This document shows positions 44,098 to 55,298 of a DNA stretch of 64,000 nucleotides, piece after piece. Position numbers and translations under genes: made by a program. The stretch comes from JBAOHV01 sp037045265 (GTDB taxonomy: Bacteria > Actinomycetota > Acidimicrobiia > Acidimicrobiales > Microtrichaceae), in NCBI GenBank assembly GCA_037045265.1, contig JBAOHV010000024.1, positions 71,027-135,026 on the forward strand. Direction: 5' to 3'. Position 1 is the first letter of the stretch. Each line of letters opens with the position of its first letter. The notes beneath the pieces are model-generated. The model ran no database searches. It saw only the letters and a list, made by a program, of their open reading frames with translations, and was not told the DNA's origin.

Positions 44098-44216
44098 GGC
44101 TACGGAAGGGGGTCCGCCTAGTGACAGTAGATGCCGGAGAGTGCCGGAATCTCAGGCGTCTCGGACCCGTCCGCGGACACAGCGGCACTGAGTGGCACCG
44201 CCCGTGACGGCGCGTA

Positions 44217-44235
44217 CTGATACATCGCTGATACA
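44217..44235. repeat. Arm-type direct repeat 2 near att A
   Basis: CTGATACATCGCTGATACA, 120 bp beyond the tRNA fragment, mirrors the position of the first double box on the other side. Copy B equivalent 61509-61527. Confidence 0.6.
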
Positions 44236-44447
44236 TGTCGGCCGTCGAGTCTGGGCTCGAGTCGAAGGGCATGGGGTGCCGGGTGACGCAGACCCCGACC
44301 TCAGGTTGGGTGGCCTCGGCGGGACTCGATCGTTCACCGGTCCGTTCGGAACCGGGCGGCGACCGTCGGTCGTGCGGTGTGCGGCGATGAGCCCTGTGGG
44401 CTCAATCCGTGAGCCTCTTGACGAGCTCCCCTGCGGTCGTGGTAGCC

Positions 44448-47400
44448 ATGCCGACGAGGGCGCCCGTGGTGGGTGTGGGAGTGGGAGTTCAGGTGATCGG
44501 ATCTTGGCGTCGGCGTTGGGCCGCGGGTTGGTTGGTGCTCGGCGCGGTCTCGTTCGTGTTCGTGCCGCTGGTGGCGCCGAGCGCAGCAGCGGCCGAGGAG
44601 GTTGCGGAGCGGGAGCTGGAGTCGCCGTTCTCGTCGCCGGCTGAGGTTCCGGGCCTGTCGTCGGAGCCGTTCATGGAGCCGCTCAACGCACCGGAGGTTG
44701 AGCGGGGCCAGGTTGATCTGCCGACGGTGCCGGAGGGCGGCCCGAAGCTCGACCCTGACGCGAAGGTCCTCGAGGAGGTTGTCGCGAAGCGTACGGCGTT
44801 CTCGCAGTCGTTCCGCCGGTCGGACGGGTTGTTGGAGGTTCGGGCGTCGGCGCAGCCGATCGCGTTTCAGTCAGAGCCCGGCAAGTTCGAGTTGATCGAC
44901 ACGTCGGTGAGCGAGACGAAGCAGGGCTTGGCAGCGACGAAGAACAGCTTCCAGGTGTTGTTCGGAGACTTTCAGCGTGGCGTGACCGTGGTGTTGGAGT
45001 CGGGGGAGCGTGTGGCGTCGCGTCCCGCCGCCCTGGACGGAGTGGCACCTGAGCGCACGGTGCAGGCAGAGGTCGACAAGTCGGACGACTCGGTGGTCTG
45101 GTACCGGCAGGTCTGGCCGGGCGTCGACGTGCGCTACACGGTGCGCTCGACGGGTCTGTCGGAGGATGTCGTCTTCACTTCGGCTCCCGCTGGAGCGGGT
45201 GCGGTGACGTTCGCGGTGTCGGGGGCGGAGTTGGATGCGGCGTGGTTGTCGCCGGCGCCCCAGGAGCTTCGCTCCGGTGACGTCGCGATTCCCCAGGGTT
45301 CAGTCGCGGCGTCGTCGGCGATGACGCGGTCGGACCTGCAGAAGGGTTCGACTGACCAGTTGGGTGAGCTGGCTGCGGTTCGGGCGGCGGCGGCGTCGGA
45401 GCGGCCTGCGGGTGCGGTGCCGACGTTGGCGGCCTGAGGTGAGCTGGCGGGGAAGGTCCGGTTCGGTCCCGTGGTGGTGACGACGGGCGCGGATCCGGTG
45501 TTCGTGGAGGACAAGGTTGCGAGCCCGCTCGTCCGCTCGACGGTCGTCGCGGCCGGCGAGTCGCTGGTCGAGGTGTCAGCCGATCGCGGGTGGATGAGCT
45601 CCCTGCCGCCCGCGGCGTTCCCGGTGGTGATCGATCCGGACCTCGCGATCGGTCCGACGTGGTGGGCGTCGTATCTCGGTGGAGTGCCGTCGTCGACGTG
45701 CGGCGTGGCGCCTGCGTGTGGGCATCGTGCGGGGCATCCGATGATTCCGGGGTATCCGTGGTCGATGTGGCGCTCGCTGAACATCTTCGATCTGGCGTCT
45801 GTGGCATCCGCATACCAGCTGACGGGCGGCAACTATCCGAGACTGCTCTCGGCGCAGGTCGGGCTGAACCGGACGGCGGGCTCGACGGCGTCGACGCAGG
45901 TGAACCTGCACGTCCCGAACGCGTACTCGTGGGAGGGCGTGACCGGCGGAGGGCTGCTGGGATCAGCGACATCGACGTCCAGCTACGTGTACGACGTCAC
46001 CGGTCACATGCACGGGAAGCTGGCGGCGTCGGACACAGGGTTCGCGTTCGGACTCGCGTCCGACGCCAGTGTGTACAACTACAAGCAGTTCGACTTCGGC
46101 CTGTTCCTGGTCGTCAACGACCGCGCCGCCGGCACCGTCGGCGACCGCGCCGCCGAATGGCAAGGCATGGTTCGCGAAGACCGTGTCGGCGGCACCGACA
46201 CTGACGGTCGCTCCGGTGTCGGACTCGACGCTGGCCCCCGGGTGGACCGCAGTGAAGTACCACTTCTCGGTGTCGACCACACCGCCGGGTATCACCGACT
46301 ACTGGGGCAACGTGGCGGCGAGAGCGTCAGAGCCGGGCACGTCGTTCGCGTTGTCGCCGTCGGTGCTCAAGGACGGTCACACCTACTACTGGCGGGCGTG
46401 GTCGTCAGATGGGATCGAACATGACCCCGTCGCCAGTGTTCTCGTTCCGCTTCGACCGCCGCCTCGGCACGTCCGGTCCGTCGCCGTACGTGGACGTCGG
46501 TCCGTTGAAGGTGAACGCGGCCACCGGCAACGCCATGTTCACGTGGTCCCAGCGTCCGGTCGCGACACTCGGCGGTGGCGCCGCGGTCTCGTTGACGTAC
46601 AACTCGTTGCTGTCCGCGGGGTCGTCGGTGGTTGAGGCGACCGAGGGGTTGCCACCCGGTTGGATGGCGTCGTGGGGCAGCGTCCCTGTCACCCGGCTCG
46701 AGTTGATCCCCGGCGGTTCTGCGGTGGTGCGCCTCGCTGATGGCGGCAAGGAAGCGTTCACGTGGGAGTCGAACACGTGGAAGACGGTCGAACCGTTGCA
46801 GAACACGGTGTTGCGCACGATCGGCACGAGTCCGGTTCAGTACCAGTGGGAGTCACCGTCGGGCTGGCTGGTGAACTTCGACGCCGCCGGCAAGATCCTC
46901 AACGCCACCCAACAAGGCGATGACGCCGCCCCGACCGCCCTCGGCTACGAGTGGGCGACCTTGGGCTCGGCGAAGGTTCTGCGGAAGATCATCGACCCGG
47001 TGGTGCCGTCGTCAGGCCGAACGATGCAGTTCCTCTACGGCGGCGAGACCGGTTGTCCCGTACCCGACTCTGCTGCGGCGTCGTCCGGCCTTGTCGTCGC
47101 TCCCGGGGGTCTGCTCTGTCAGATCACCCACATGGACGGCTCCAAGGTCGCCGTTCTGGTACCGCACCAGCGGCTCGTCAAGTCAGATCTCACGGATCGT
47201 CGACGACGGCAACGGCAACTTCGCGTCCGGCACCGACGACCAGGCCGTCTGGGATCTCGGATGGGACTCGTCGTTCAAGATCCAGGAGATCCGCGACCCA
47301 CAGACCATGCGCCAGATCGCAGCAGGCGTTCTGCCCAACTCGGGCGGCGTGCTGACCACGCCCGCGAACCACCGGACCGACATCACCTTCGACGGCAACG

Positions 47401-49395
47401 GCCGAGTCCAGACCATCACGGGCCCCAAGCCGGACGCGACGCACTCACGGCCAGGCGCGACCTTCGCCTACCCGTCGGACACGGTCACGACGATGACCGA
47501 AGCGAACCGGACCGAGCCGAACGGCTACACGACCCGATGGACGATCGACGCCCGCGGTCGCGCGATCACGGTGCAGGACCGGATGGCCCGAGCCACCCAC
47601 ACCCGCTGGGTCGACGCCGACACCGACCGAGTCCAGTGGAGCGACACCCAGTCGCTCACCGCTGCAGGCGCAACCCAGTTCCTGCGATCCGGCACCGTGT
47701 ACGACGACCGCGGCCGACCGATCGAACAGTGGGGCCCCGCCCCGCGCAGCGAGTTCGGCGCGACCAGCGAAGCGAACGGCAACGCCACCGGCGGGGCCGG
47801 AACCCCAAAGACCACCACCGCCTATGACACCGGACTCACGGGCCTGGCTCTCACCTTGTGGAGCAACGCTCAGCAATCAGGGAAACCCACGGCGCACGGC
47901 CATATGACCTCGGCGGCGATGACCACGACCGGGTCCCCGCACTCGTTGATCGCTGGGTCCGACAACTGGTCGCTTCGAGCGGCGGGCTCGATCCGGTTCC
48001 CCGCAGCCGGCACCTACACGGTCTCGGTCGTCGCCAACGGGCCCGTTCGCTTCCAAGCCGGAGACGGCTGGGCGGACTCCTGGAGCACTGCCGACCCGGG
48101 TGCGGGTGGCACCGTCACGACCAGCACCACGGTGAACGTTGCTGCGCCTGACGCCGGCAAGTGGGTGCCCATCGTCGTCGACACCGCGGACGCCTCGGGC
48201 ACCGGCGGGTTGACCATTCAGTGGACCCCACCGAGCGGTCCGCTGCAGAACGTCCCGTCGAGCGAGCTGCGACCGGAGTTCGGGCTCCCCACTGCGTCCA
48301 CGACCCGCGTCGATGCAACGACGACGCTGAACACCACCACGTCCTATGACGACCCGGCGACCAGCCCGCTCAACGAGTCCTACCTCGGTATTCCTCGCGT
48401 GACGACCGATGACCCCGGGGGAGCGAACCGCCAGACGATCGAAACGTTCGAACCGTCCACCTCCGGGAGCTTCCTGCGCCGCACCGGACGCCAGCTGCCC
48501 GCAGGCAGCGGCTCGAACGTCACGTACGACTACTACACGGCGACGGGTGGGCCGATCGCCAACGTGTGCGGCGCGACCGGCACCACGAAGCAGCTCGGCA
48601 TGCTCAAGCGCACGACCCAGGCCGACCCCGACGGGACTGGCCCGGAGCTGCCGCTGATCCGCGAGTACGTGTACGACTCCGCCGGGCGACAGGCCGGCTA
48701 CCGCGCGTCAACAGCAGTGTCGTCGGAGCCGTGGACCTGCACCACCTACGACGCCATGGGGCGCGTCGCCACGGTGGCCTATCCGGCGTGGAACGGTCAG
48801 TCCGCCAGGACTGTCACCTACAACTACCGGGTCGGCAGCAACCCGACCGTCACCTCCGTCGGCGACAGCGCCGGAACCATCACCACCACTTCCGATTGGG
48901 CGGGCCGACCGATCTCCACGGTCGATGTGTGGGCGAAGACCTCGACCACGACCTACGACAACCTCGGCCGCGTCGCCACCGCCGTGAACTCGGGCGGCAC
49001 GCTCGGCTACACGTACGGCACCGACAACCAGATCACCCAGATCACCCTCAACGGAAAGCCGATCACCCAGCCGGCCTACGACGCCCTCACACGACCCACC
49101 GGGGTCACGTACCCATCGGGCACCAGCAACGCCGGCAACGGATCATCGGGACAGTTCACCTACGACGACCGCGGACTGCCCGTCGGCAACACGTGGACCG
49201 GACCGTCGTCCACCCCGCTGACGTCCGACCAGGTGACCCGCGACCTGATCGGCCGTGTGGTGAACCAGTCGACCGACGGCTTCGACCCCAACGGAGCCAC
49301 CCGCAACTACGTGTACGCGGCCACGGGTGAGCTCACCTCCGCAGTGAACTTCGCGGCGGCACCGGCCGCCGCCGCTGCGACCCGCACGACCACCT
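44448..49395 (+). CDS. Secreted RHS/YD-repeat protein A, part before the IS (in-frame TGA, frameshifts)
   Basis: From ATG 44448 a Sec signal (WRRRWAAGWLVLGAVSFVF ending PSAAAAEE) leads into an N-terminal beta-rich region. An in-frame TGA sits at 45435-45437, in both copies. Frames change near 46130, 46421 and 47180. From about 46500 the RHS core appears: SFRFDRRLGTSGPSPYVDVG, LTYNSLLSAG, then many YD-type units (VTYNYRVG, TTYDNLGRVAT, FTYDDRGLPVG). A PA14-like segment lies around 47870-48280 (LTLWSNAQ, ADSWSTADPG, LTIQWTPPSG). Such shells encapsulate and export a C-terminal toxin. An IS3-family element splits the gene after codon ACC at 49393-49395. Confidence 0.85.
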
Positions 49396-49426
49396 TGAAC
49401 CGCCCTGGGTCTGATGGAGGCTCGTT

Positions 49427-50353
49427 CTATTGGATTCCAACCCCGGTGGGGTCGGTCTGTTGGGCAGCGTAGAACGCTGCTTCGAACTCTGCCGGTGGCA
49501 CATCCGCGCAGTGGCTGTGGAGCCGGTCGTGGTTGAACCAGTGGACCCAGGACAGCGTGGCGAGCTCGAGCTCGTGGACGTCGTCCCAGGGCCTCGGCGC
49601 GTCGGGCCCGTAGACGCACTCGGTCTTGTAGAGCCCGTTGGTCGTCTCGGCGAGCGCGTTGTCGTAGGAGTCCGCGACGGTGCCGATCGACGGTTGTGCG
49701 CCGATCTCCTCGAGCCGCTCAGTGAAGCGCACAGAGGTGAACTGACTGCCGGCGTCCGCGTGTGTGACGAGACCGACGAGGCGGCGGCTGCCTCGGGAAC
49801 GTCTCGCCATCTCGAGCGCGTCGAGGACCATGTCGGTCTTCATGTTCGCCGCGACTCTCCAGCCGACGATCCGTCGGGAGAACGCGTCGACGATGAAACA
49901 GACGTAGGCCATGCCCGATCTCGTGGGCACGTAGGTGAGGTCAGTCACCCACAACGCGTCGGGCCGATCAGCGGTGAAGTTCCGGTTCACCAGGTCCGGT
50001 GCCCGCACAGCGTCGGGGTCCGACACGGTGGTGAACACCTTCTTGCGACGCCGGCTGACGCCCTCAATGCCCATCTCGCGCATCAACCGGGCGACCTGGT
50101 CCCGGCCCACGTCATGACCGGCGCGACGGGCGGCCTTCCAGAGCTTGTGCGCCCCGTAGACCTTGCGGTTCAACACCCACAGCGCCATCAGCACCTGCAT
50201 CATCGCCGCGTCACGCAACGCTCGAGCCGACGGCTCCAGCACCCGGCGCTTTGCGGCGTAGTAGCTGCTCGGAGCCACCTGCAGCGACCTGCAGATGGAC
50301 TCGACTCCGAACTCGCAACGGTGCTCGTCGATGAACCCGACGATCACTTCCAT
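49427..50353 (-). CDS. IS3-family transposase OrfB (DDE integrase core)
   Basis: 308 aa. The helix-turn-helix upstream part (FGVESICRSLQVAPSSYY, HKLWKAARRAGHDVGRDQVARLM) is followed by the rve core: Asp in LWVTDLTYVPT, Asp in HADAGSQFTS and Glu in NALAETTNGLYKTE. OrfB starts at ATG 50353, overlapping orfA by 10 bp in a different frame; the OrfAB fusion transposase would arise by ribosomal frameshift. Confidence 0.94.
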   Translation of the reverse strand: MEVIVGFIDEHRCEFGVESICRSLQVAPSSYYAAKRRVLEPSARALRDAAMMQVLMALWVLNRKVYGAHKLWKAARRAGHDVGRDQVARLMREMGIEGVSRRRKKVFTTVSDPDAVRAPDLVNRNFTADRPDALWVTDLTYVPTRSGMAYVCFIVDAFSRRIVGWRVAANMKTDMVLDALEMARRSRGSRRLVGLVTHADAGSQFTSVRFTERLEEIGAQPSIGTVADSYDNALAETTNGLYKTECVYGPDAPRPWDDVHELELATLSWVHWFNHDRLHSHCADVPPAEFEAAFYAAQQTDPTGVGIQ

Positions 50354-50688
50354 GGGCGGTCGAGCTCCGCCTGGGCGAAATACGCAGACGCCTTGCGCAA
50401 GATCTGGTTCGTGCGCTCCAGCTCCCGATTGCGCTGCTCGAGCTCCTTGATCCGAGCCGCGTCCGCCGTGGACCGACCCGGCTTCACGCCCTCGTCGACA
50501 TCAGCACGCTTGACCCACTTGCGCACCGTCTCGACGCCGTACCCCAGCTGGTCAGCGACCCGCTGCACCGTGCCGTGCTCGGTGCCCAACTCGCGGCGCA
50601 GCTGGCGGACCAGCCGGACCGCTTGGGCCTTCTCCTCCTCGGTGTACCGACGCGTCGTCGGCTTCCCCGGTGACTTCTCCTGTGGCAT
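50344..50688 (-). CDS. IS3-family OrfA (DNA-binding)
   Basis: 114 aa. A helix-turn-helix (HGTVQRVADQLGYGVETVRKWV) and a leucine zipper-like helix (IKELEQRNRELERTNQILRKA) are as usual for OrfA. It binds the IS ends and controls transposition. Confidence 0.92.
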   Translation of the reverse strand: MPQEKSPGKPTTRRYTEEEKAQAVRLVRQLRRELGTEHGTVQRVADQLGYGVETVRKWVKRADVDEGVKPGRSTADAARIKELEQRNRELERTNQILRKASAYFAQAELDRPWK

Positions 50689-50742
50689 GACTCCATCCTG
50701 CTTTCAAAGCTCAGGAGCCTCCAACGAACCCAGGGCGGTTCA

Positions 50743-52959
50743 CCTACACGTTCGCAGCCACAGGAGGCTGCGGCGCTGCCGGCGCAGCAGGCAAGAACAC
50801 CAACCGGACCGCGAAGACCGTGAACGGCGGCACGCCGACCACCTACTGCTACGACCACGCCGACCGACTCACCGCCACCAGCGAAGCAGCCACCGTCGAA
50901 TCCAACACCGCAGATGGCACACTGGCCTACGACCAGCACGGCAACACCTCCGTGCTCGGCTGGCAAGCCATGACCTACGACATCGCGGACCGCCACCTCT
51001 CCACCACCGCAGCAGAGCTCAACAACGCTGCGTCGGCCGTGCAGGTGCGCACCAACAACAACCGCTGCCTCGATGTCGAAGGCCCATCGTCGGCCGACGG
51101 CGCGATCCTGCAGCAGTGGGGATGCAACTCGCCCGCGGTCGCGGAGCAGACCTGGAGCCTCGTCGCCGCCGACGGACAGTGGTTCAACCTCGTGTCACAA
51201 CTCGCCGGCAAGTGCATGGCACCCCAAGGCGGCGGCACCGCCGACGGCACCAAGTTCACCCAAGGCGCGTGTGACCAGAGCGCAGCCGCCCAGCAGTTCA
51301 GGCTCGCCAAGTCCGGGTCCTCATGGCAGCTCATCTCACGCCCGACCGGGAAATGCGTCGACGTGCCGTCGAACGTGTCGAGCGACGGCACCGACATGCA
51401 ACTGCTCACCTGCTCGAGCGGAGCTGCGAACTCGAAGCTCTTCACCCTCACCACCACCAGCGGCCCCGCCACGACACCGACCACGGTGCGCGCCGACGGC
51501 CGTGTCCACCGTGCCCGCTGCTGGCAAGACCAACGTGCAACTCCGAGCACGGGGCAACTGGAAATGCGCCGACGTCCGCGGCCCGTCCTCGGCCGACGGC
51601 ACCGTGATCCAGCAGTGGAGCTGCAACACCCCAGCGGTGTCACAGCAGTCGATCGACATCGTCGACGACGGCGGCTCGAACCAGGTGAAGGTCAAGTTCC
51701 GCAACGCCAACAAGTGCCTCCAAGCACAAACCGACCACACCGTGGTCCAATCGACGTGCGTCACCGGCGCAGCGAACCAGCGCTGGACGTTCACCGAGGT
51801 CGCCGGCGGGTGGAGACTCACCACATCGCTCAACGGGAGATGCCTCAACTCGTCACCCAGCGGCGGCGACGGCACCGGTCTCACCATGGCCGCCTGCGCA
51901 GGCACACCTGCCGCAGCCGAGCTCTGGAGCTTGACCAGCCCGACCAACGGATCCGTCGTCGATCTCGACGCCGATCTCCCCGCCCTCCCAACCGTCACGT
52001 ACGTGAGAGACGCGAGCAGGGCGAATCATCGAACGCAAGGTCAACGGCACCACCGAGGCCCGCTACTCGTTCGGCGGCAGCGGCGACTCGCCGACGCTCA
52101 TGCTGAACGCCTCCAACGTGGTGGTCGGGGCATCGATCAGCCTGCCCGGCGGCGTCCTGTACCAATGGGTCCCATCGACCCCATCAGCGTCGGTCTGGAA
52201 CTACCCCAACCTCCAAGGCAGCCTCACCGCGTCGGCCAACCAGGCAGGCGCCAAGCTCGGAGCCACTCGGGTCCATGACCCAGACGGCAATCAGCTGGTG
52301 GGAATCGAGACGGACACGGGCCCAGGCCAGTTCGACTACGGCTGGCTCGGGTCGCAACAGCGGCCCCTTGAGCACCAAGACGGCCTGCAGCCAGTCATCG
52401 AAATGGGTGCGAGGCAATACTCTCCGACGCTCGGAAGGTTCCTTGAGGTCGATCCAATCGAGGGCGGCGTGGTGAACGACTATGGATACGTGGGCGACCC
52501 AACCAACGATAGCGACTTGGACGGAACTCAATCGAAGAACGCCTGGCCGGGATGCTACAGAAACCGATACGGATTCTCTTCCGGCGACTGCCTCCGGTTT
52601 GAGCGAGCCGCAGCGGGTGCCATTCTGGAGCAAGAGGATCAAGTCAATCGCCTGGTCCGCAAGAACGGGTGGGACCAAGCGGAGCAAGCGAATCGAAACG
52701 GGAGTATTCAGCACATCATTCTGGGCTACCGGGTCGCGAGCGATTCCCGGGAAGACCGGAGTACGCTGTCAAGATGCTCAACGCCTACGAGCTAGAGACT
52801 GACGGCGATCCGGATGGGAGTCGAGCCGACAAGTGGAACAACCAGATTGGCGTCGATTGTGTCCAGAGGAAGGTAACGCTTGTCGAGTGCCTAGACCAAG
52901 TGGTTGCAAATAAGGCCATGGCCGTGTATCTGGGCAAGGGTCAGGTGATCTTCAAGTGA
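50743..52959 (+). CDS. RHS protein A, part after the IS: lectin-like repeats and toxin tip (frameshifted)
   Basis: Continues the YD repeats (TYTFAATGGCG, TTYCYDHADRLTAT, LAYDQHGNT). Two ricin-B-like trefoil segments follow: about 51040-51450 (NRCLDVEGPSS, QQWGC, GKCMAPQGGG, GKCVDVPSN) and about 51530-51940 (WKCADVRGPSS, QQWSC, KCLQAQ, GRCLNSSPSGGDG). Frames change near 51490, 52015 and 52735. The shell ends YDYGWLGSQQRP, IEMGARQYSPTLGRFLEVDP, GYVGDPTN. The last ~125 residues are the variable tip, with SIQHIILGYR and, in the last frame, ADKWNNQIGVD; the D-x-x-N-N-x-x-G pattern recurs in polymorphic toxin tips, but I cannot name the activity. Confidence 0.8.
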
Positions 52960-53532
52960 TTTCGCGGCGAACTACCCGTCGCATTGCTGCCCACGTGCTC
53001 GTAACCGCCGCCGTGGCTCTCCTCATCGCTTCATGTGGGCGGGACGATTCGATTATCGGTTCTGGTGGGAACAGCGCTGAGTCTGGTCCGGTCGGCTCTA
53101 TCGAGGCCATTGACGCATTAAGCCAGATCACGGGCCAGCTTGCGATGGGTAACCACATGGATGCGGAGAAGCTGATTGTTCAGTATGGCCACACCTCCCC
53201 AGAGCAACAGGTGGCCTTCATGTCCGCAGCGATTTGTCAGCCAACGTCGCTCCGTTACCTCATCGAGGAGATGGGCTTCGCAGCGACTGCTCGGACCGAC
53301 GAGGGTCACACAATTATCTACGATCAGACATTCTTCGATGGCTCCCCGCTCTTCAGGGGATGCGCTCCGGAGACACGCGCTCGACTCAGTTCGGTATCTG
53401 CTGGAAATGGGGGCGGATCCCTGTCTCGGCCCAGCAGACAAACCAGCGGAGTCGCCATCTCGCAGGGCTGGCGAGTGGGGGGCAGATCCGGCTGTCGTTG
53501 CTGTGATCGATGAATATTCGGCAGACTGCTAG
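52956..53532 (+). CDS. Ankyrin-like lipoprotein, probable immunity protein (one frameshift)
   Basis: GTG 52956 overlaps the RHS stop (GTGA). The N-terminus has a lipoprotein signal: Arg-rich start, AAHVLVTAAVALLIASCG with the acylated Cys. The rest is helical and repeat-like: LSQITGQLAMGNHMDAEKLI, SLRYLIEEMGF and, after a frame change near 53372, DSVRYLLEMGADPCL, an ankyrin-type motif. The frame of 53176 carries it to the stop at 53530-53532 (DEYSADC). Position directly behind a toxin tip, coupled translation and extracytoplasmic location argue for an immunity protein against a secreted toxin. Confidence 0.7.
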
Positions 53533-53988
53533 TGCGCCGAGACCCTAATGGAATTGAGGCAGAACCGGGTTCGGGCATGTAGGGTCGGCTTGCACCGTCG
53601 GATTCGGTCGCACGCTGACTGACGTTCCGACGAAACACTCGGCACTCGGTGGGGGTCTGCTGCACGCTCTGTCGATCGTGGTCGTGGCTGATCATTGCGC
53701 GGTGAGTGCGGCGTGGACTAGAGCGAGTCTGTACTGGACCGGGTTGGCCTACCGTGCGCTCGCGGCCAGCGTCGCGGGAGTCGGCGCGATCGATTCCAGG
53801 TGAGTATCGAAGCTGAGCTAGGAACGGGTCGCCGAGCACGCCTAGCGGTGCTGGTGCAGCTCGCTCGTGCTTCTGTAGCAGGGGAAGCCCGTTCTGTCGT
53901 CGAGCTGTCGCAATGGGAGGCGACCCGTCCTCATCGGCGCCATGAGCTCCCCAGCGGCAGCGCCCCGTGGAGTGGTGGGGATTCGAGG
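53533..53988. other. Non-coding stretch, no supported gene
   Basis: 456 bp between the immunity candidate and the IS256-type element. No frame here has a ribosome site plus family features. It may hold decayed mobile DNA. Confidence 0.6.
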
Positions 53989-55298
53989 GTGATCCTCGGT
54001 GTGGGTCAGTCGCCGGCGTTGAGCTCGGCGGTGACCGTCGGAGCATCTTCGCGCTCGGGGTAGAGCTTCGCCATCGATCCTTCTGACAGGTAGCGGCGGT
54101 CGGAGCTGATCCAGTCGTCGTGGAGGTCGGCGAGGACGGCGCCGACGAGGCGGACCACGGAGGCTTCGTTGGGGAAGATGCCCGACGACGCTGGCTGCGG
54201 CGCTTGATCTCCTTGTTGACCCGCTCGAGGGGGTTCGTGGACCACGACCTTGCTGCCAGTGCTCGACCGGGAACGCGGCTGAACGCGAGCACTTCGGCCT
54301 TGGCGGTGTCCATGAGCGCAGCTGCTTTGGGCCAGCGCTCTGCGAGGGTGGCTGCGTACGTGGTCCCACTGCGCCGAGACGGTCTCTGCGTCGATGCCGG
54401 CGAATACGGTGCGGAACAGCGCGGCGACCATGTCCTGGTGCGCTTTGGGGATCAGCGTCAGGAGGTTGCGGGCGAAGTGCACGCGGCATCGCTGATGCGC
54501 GGCTCCTTGGAAGCAGCGGCGGATCGCGGCGGTGAGCCCGGCGTGCTGGTCGGAGATCACCAGGCGCACACCGGCCGAGCCCTCGGTTCTTCAACGACCG
54601 CAGGAAGCCCCGCCAGAACACCTCGTCCTCGCTGTCACCGACGTCGAGGCCGAGGACCTCGCGGTTGGCCGGTCGGCGGTGATCCCGGTGGCGACGACGA
54701 CGGCTTTGGACACGACCTGGTGGTCGTCGCGGACGTGCAGGTAGGTGGCGTCGAGGTACACGTAGGGGAACTCGACGTGGTCGAGGTCGCGGGTGCGGAA
54801 CGCGCCGACCGCACAGTCGAGCTCGGCGCAGATCCGTGACACCTCGGACTTCGAGATCCCCGAGCCGATCCCGAGCGCAGCGACCAGGTCATCCACCGAG
54901 CGCGTCGAGACACCCGAGACGTAGGCCTCCATCACCACCGCGTAGAGCGCCCGGTCGATGCGACGGCGGTGCTCGAGGATCGACGGGAAGAACGACCCGC
55001 GGCGCAGCTTCGGGATGCCCAGCTCGATGTCACCCGCCTGGGTCGGCAAGCAGTCGGGGCCGGTGACCGTTGCGCTCGGTGACACGCTCGTCGGAGCGTT
55101 CGTAGCGGCCAGCGCCGATCACCTCGGCGGCTTCGACCTCGATCAACTCCTGGAGCACCAGGCGGACCGACTCGCGGACCAGATCGACACCGTCACCGGC
55201 GCGGAACGCGTCGAGCAGTTCGGACAGGGCAGACTCAGACAGGGCCATCGGTTGGTTCTCCTCATGGTGTGCACTTGGCGGTACACACCGAGAATCAC
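53989..55298 (-). mobile_element. IS256-family (mutator) element
   Basis: About 1.31 kb. GTGATCCTCGGTGTG at 53989-54003 and its near-complement CACACCGAGAATCAC at 55284-55298 (14 of 15 pair) are probable terminal repeats. A single mutator-type transposase fills it. The flanking 8 bp differ on the two sides, so no target duplication is seen with these ends; exact ends could be some bases further out. Confidence 0.75.
54006..55248 (-). CDS. IS256-family transposase (frameshifted)
   Basis: About 414 aa over five or more frame pieces: SESALSELLDAFRAGDGVDLVRE, then FFPSILEHRRRIDRALYAVV and YVYLDATYLHVRDDHQVVSKA (first Asp), then FWRGFLRSLKNRGL, LVISDQHAGLTAAI (second Asp), HQRCRVHFARNLL, WSTNPLERVNKEIKRR (with the Glu) and DDWISSDRRYLS. 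Order and length match full-length mutator transposases. Breaks near 55060, 54640, 54585, 54360 and 54190 may be base errors or decay. Confidence 0.85.

Larger units (their letters stand above)
43279..46700. repeat. 3.4-kb direct repeat, copy A
   Basis: Matches 60570-64000 at an offset of 17291-17305 bp with very few substitutions, across the integrase N-terminus, tRNA fragment, arm sites and the first part of the RHS gene. The left boundary is sharp: upstream of 43279 the integrase C-terminal parts differ by several percent and the deletion. Copy B carries about ten more single-base insertions than A; A carries two that B lacks. Confidence 0.92.
49396..50742 (-). mobile_element. IS3-family insertion sequence, complete
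   Basis: 1347 bp with terminal inverted repeats of about 27 bp starting TGAACCGCCCTGGGT (49396 on the plus strand; complement ending 50742), differing at four places inside. A 3-bp target duplication CCT stands at 49393-49395 and 50743-50745. It carries orfA and orfB of the IS3 type on the minus strand. Removing it with one CCT restores the RHS frame as TRTTTYTFAATGG, so insertion is recent relative to the gene. Confidence 0.95.
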
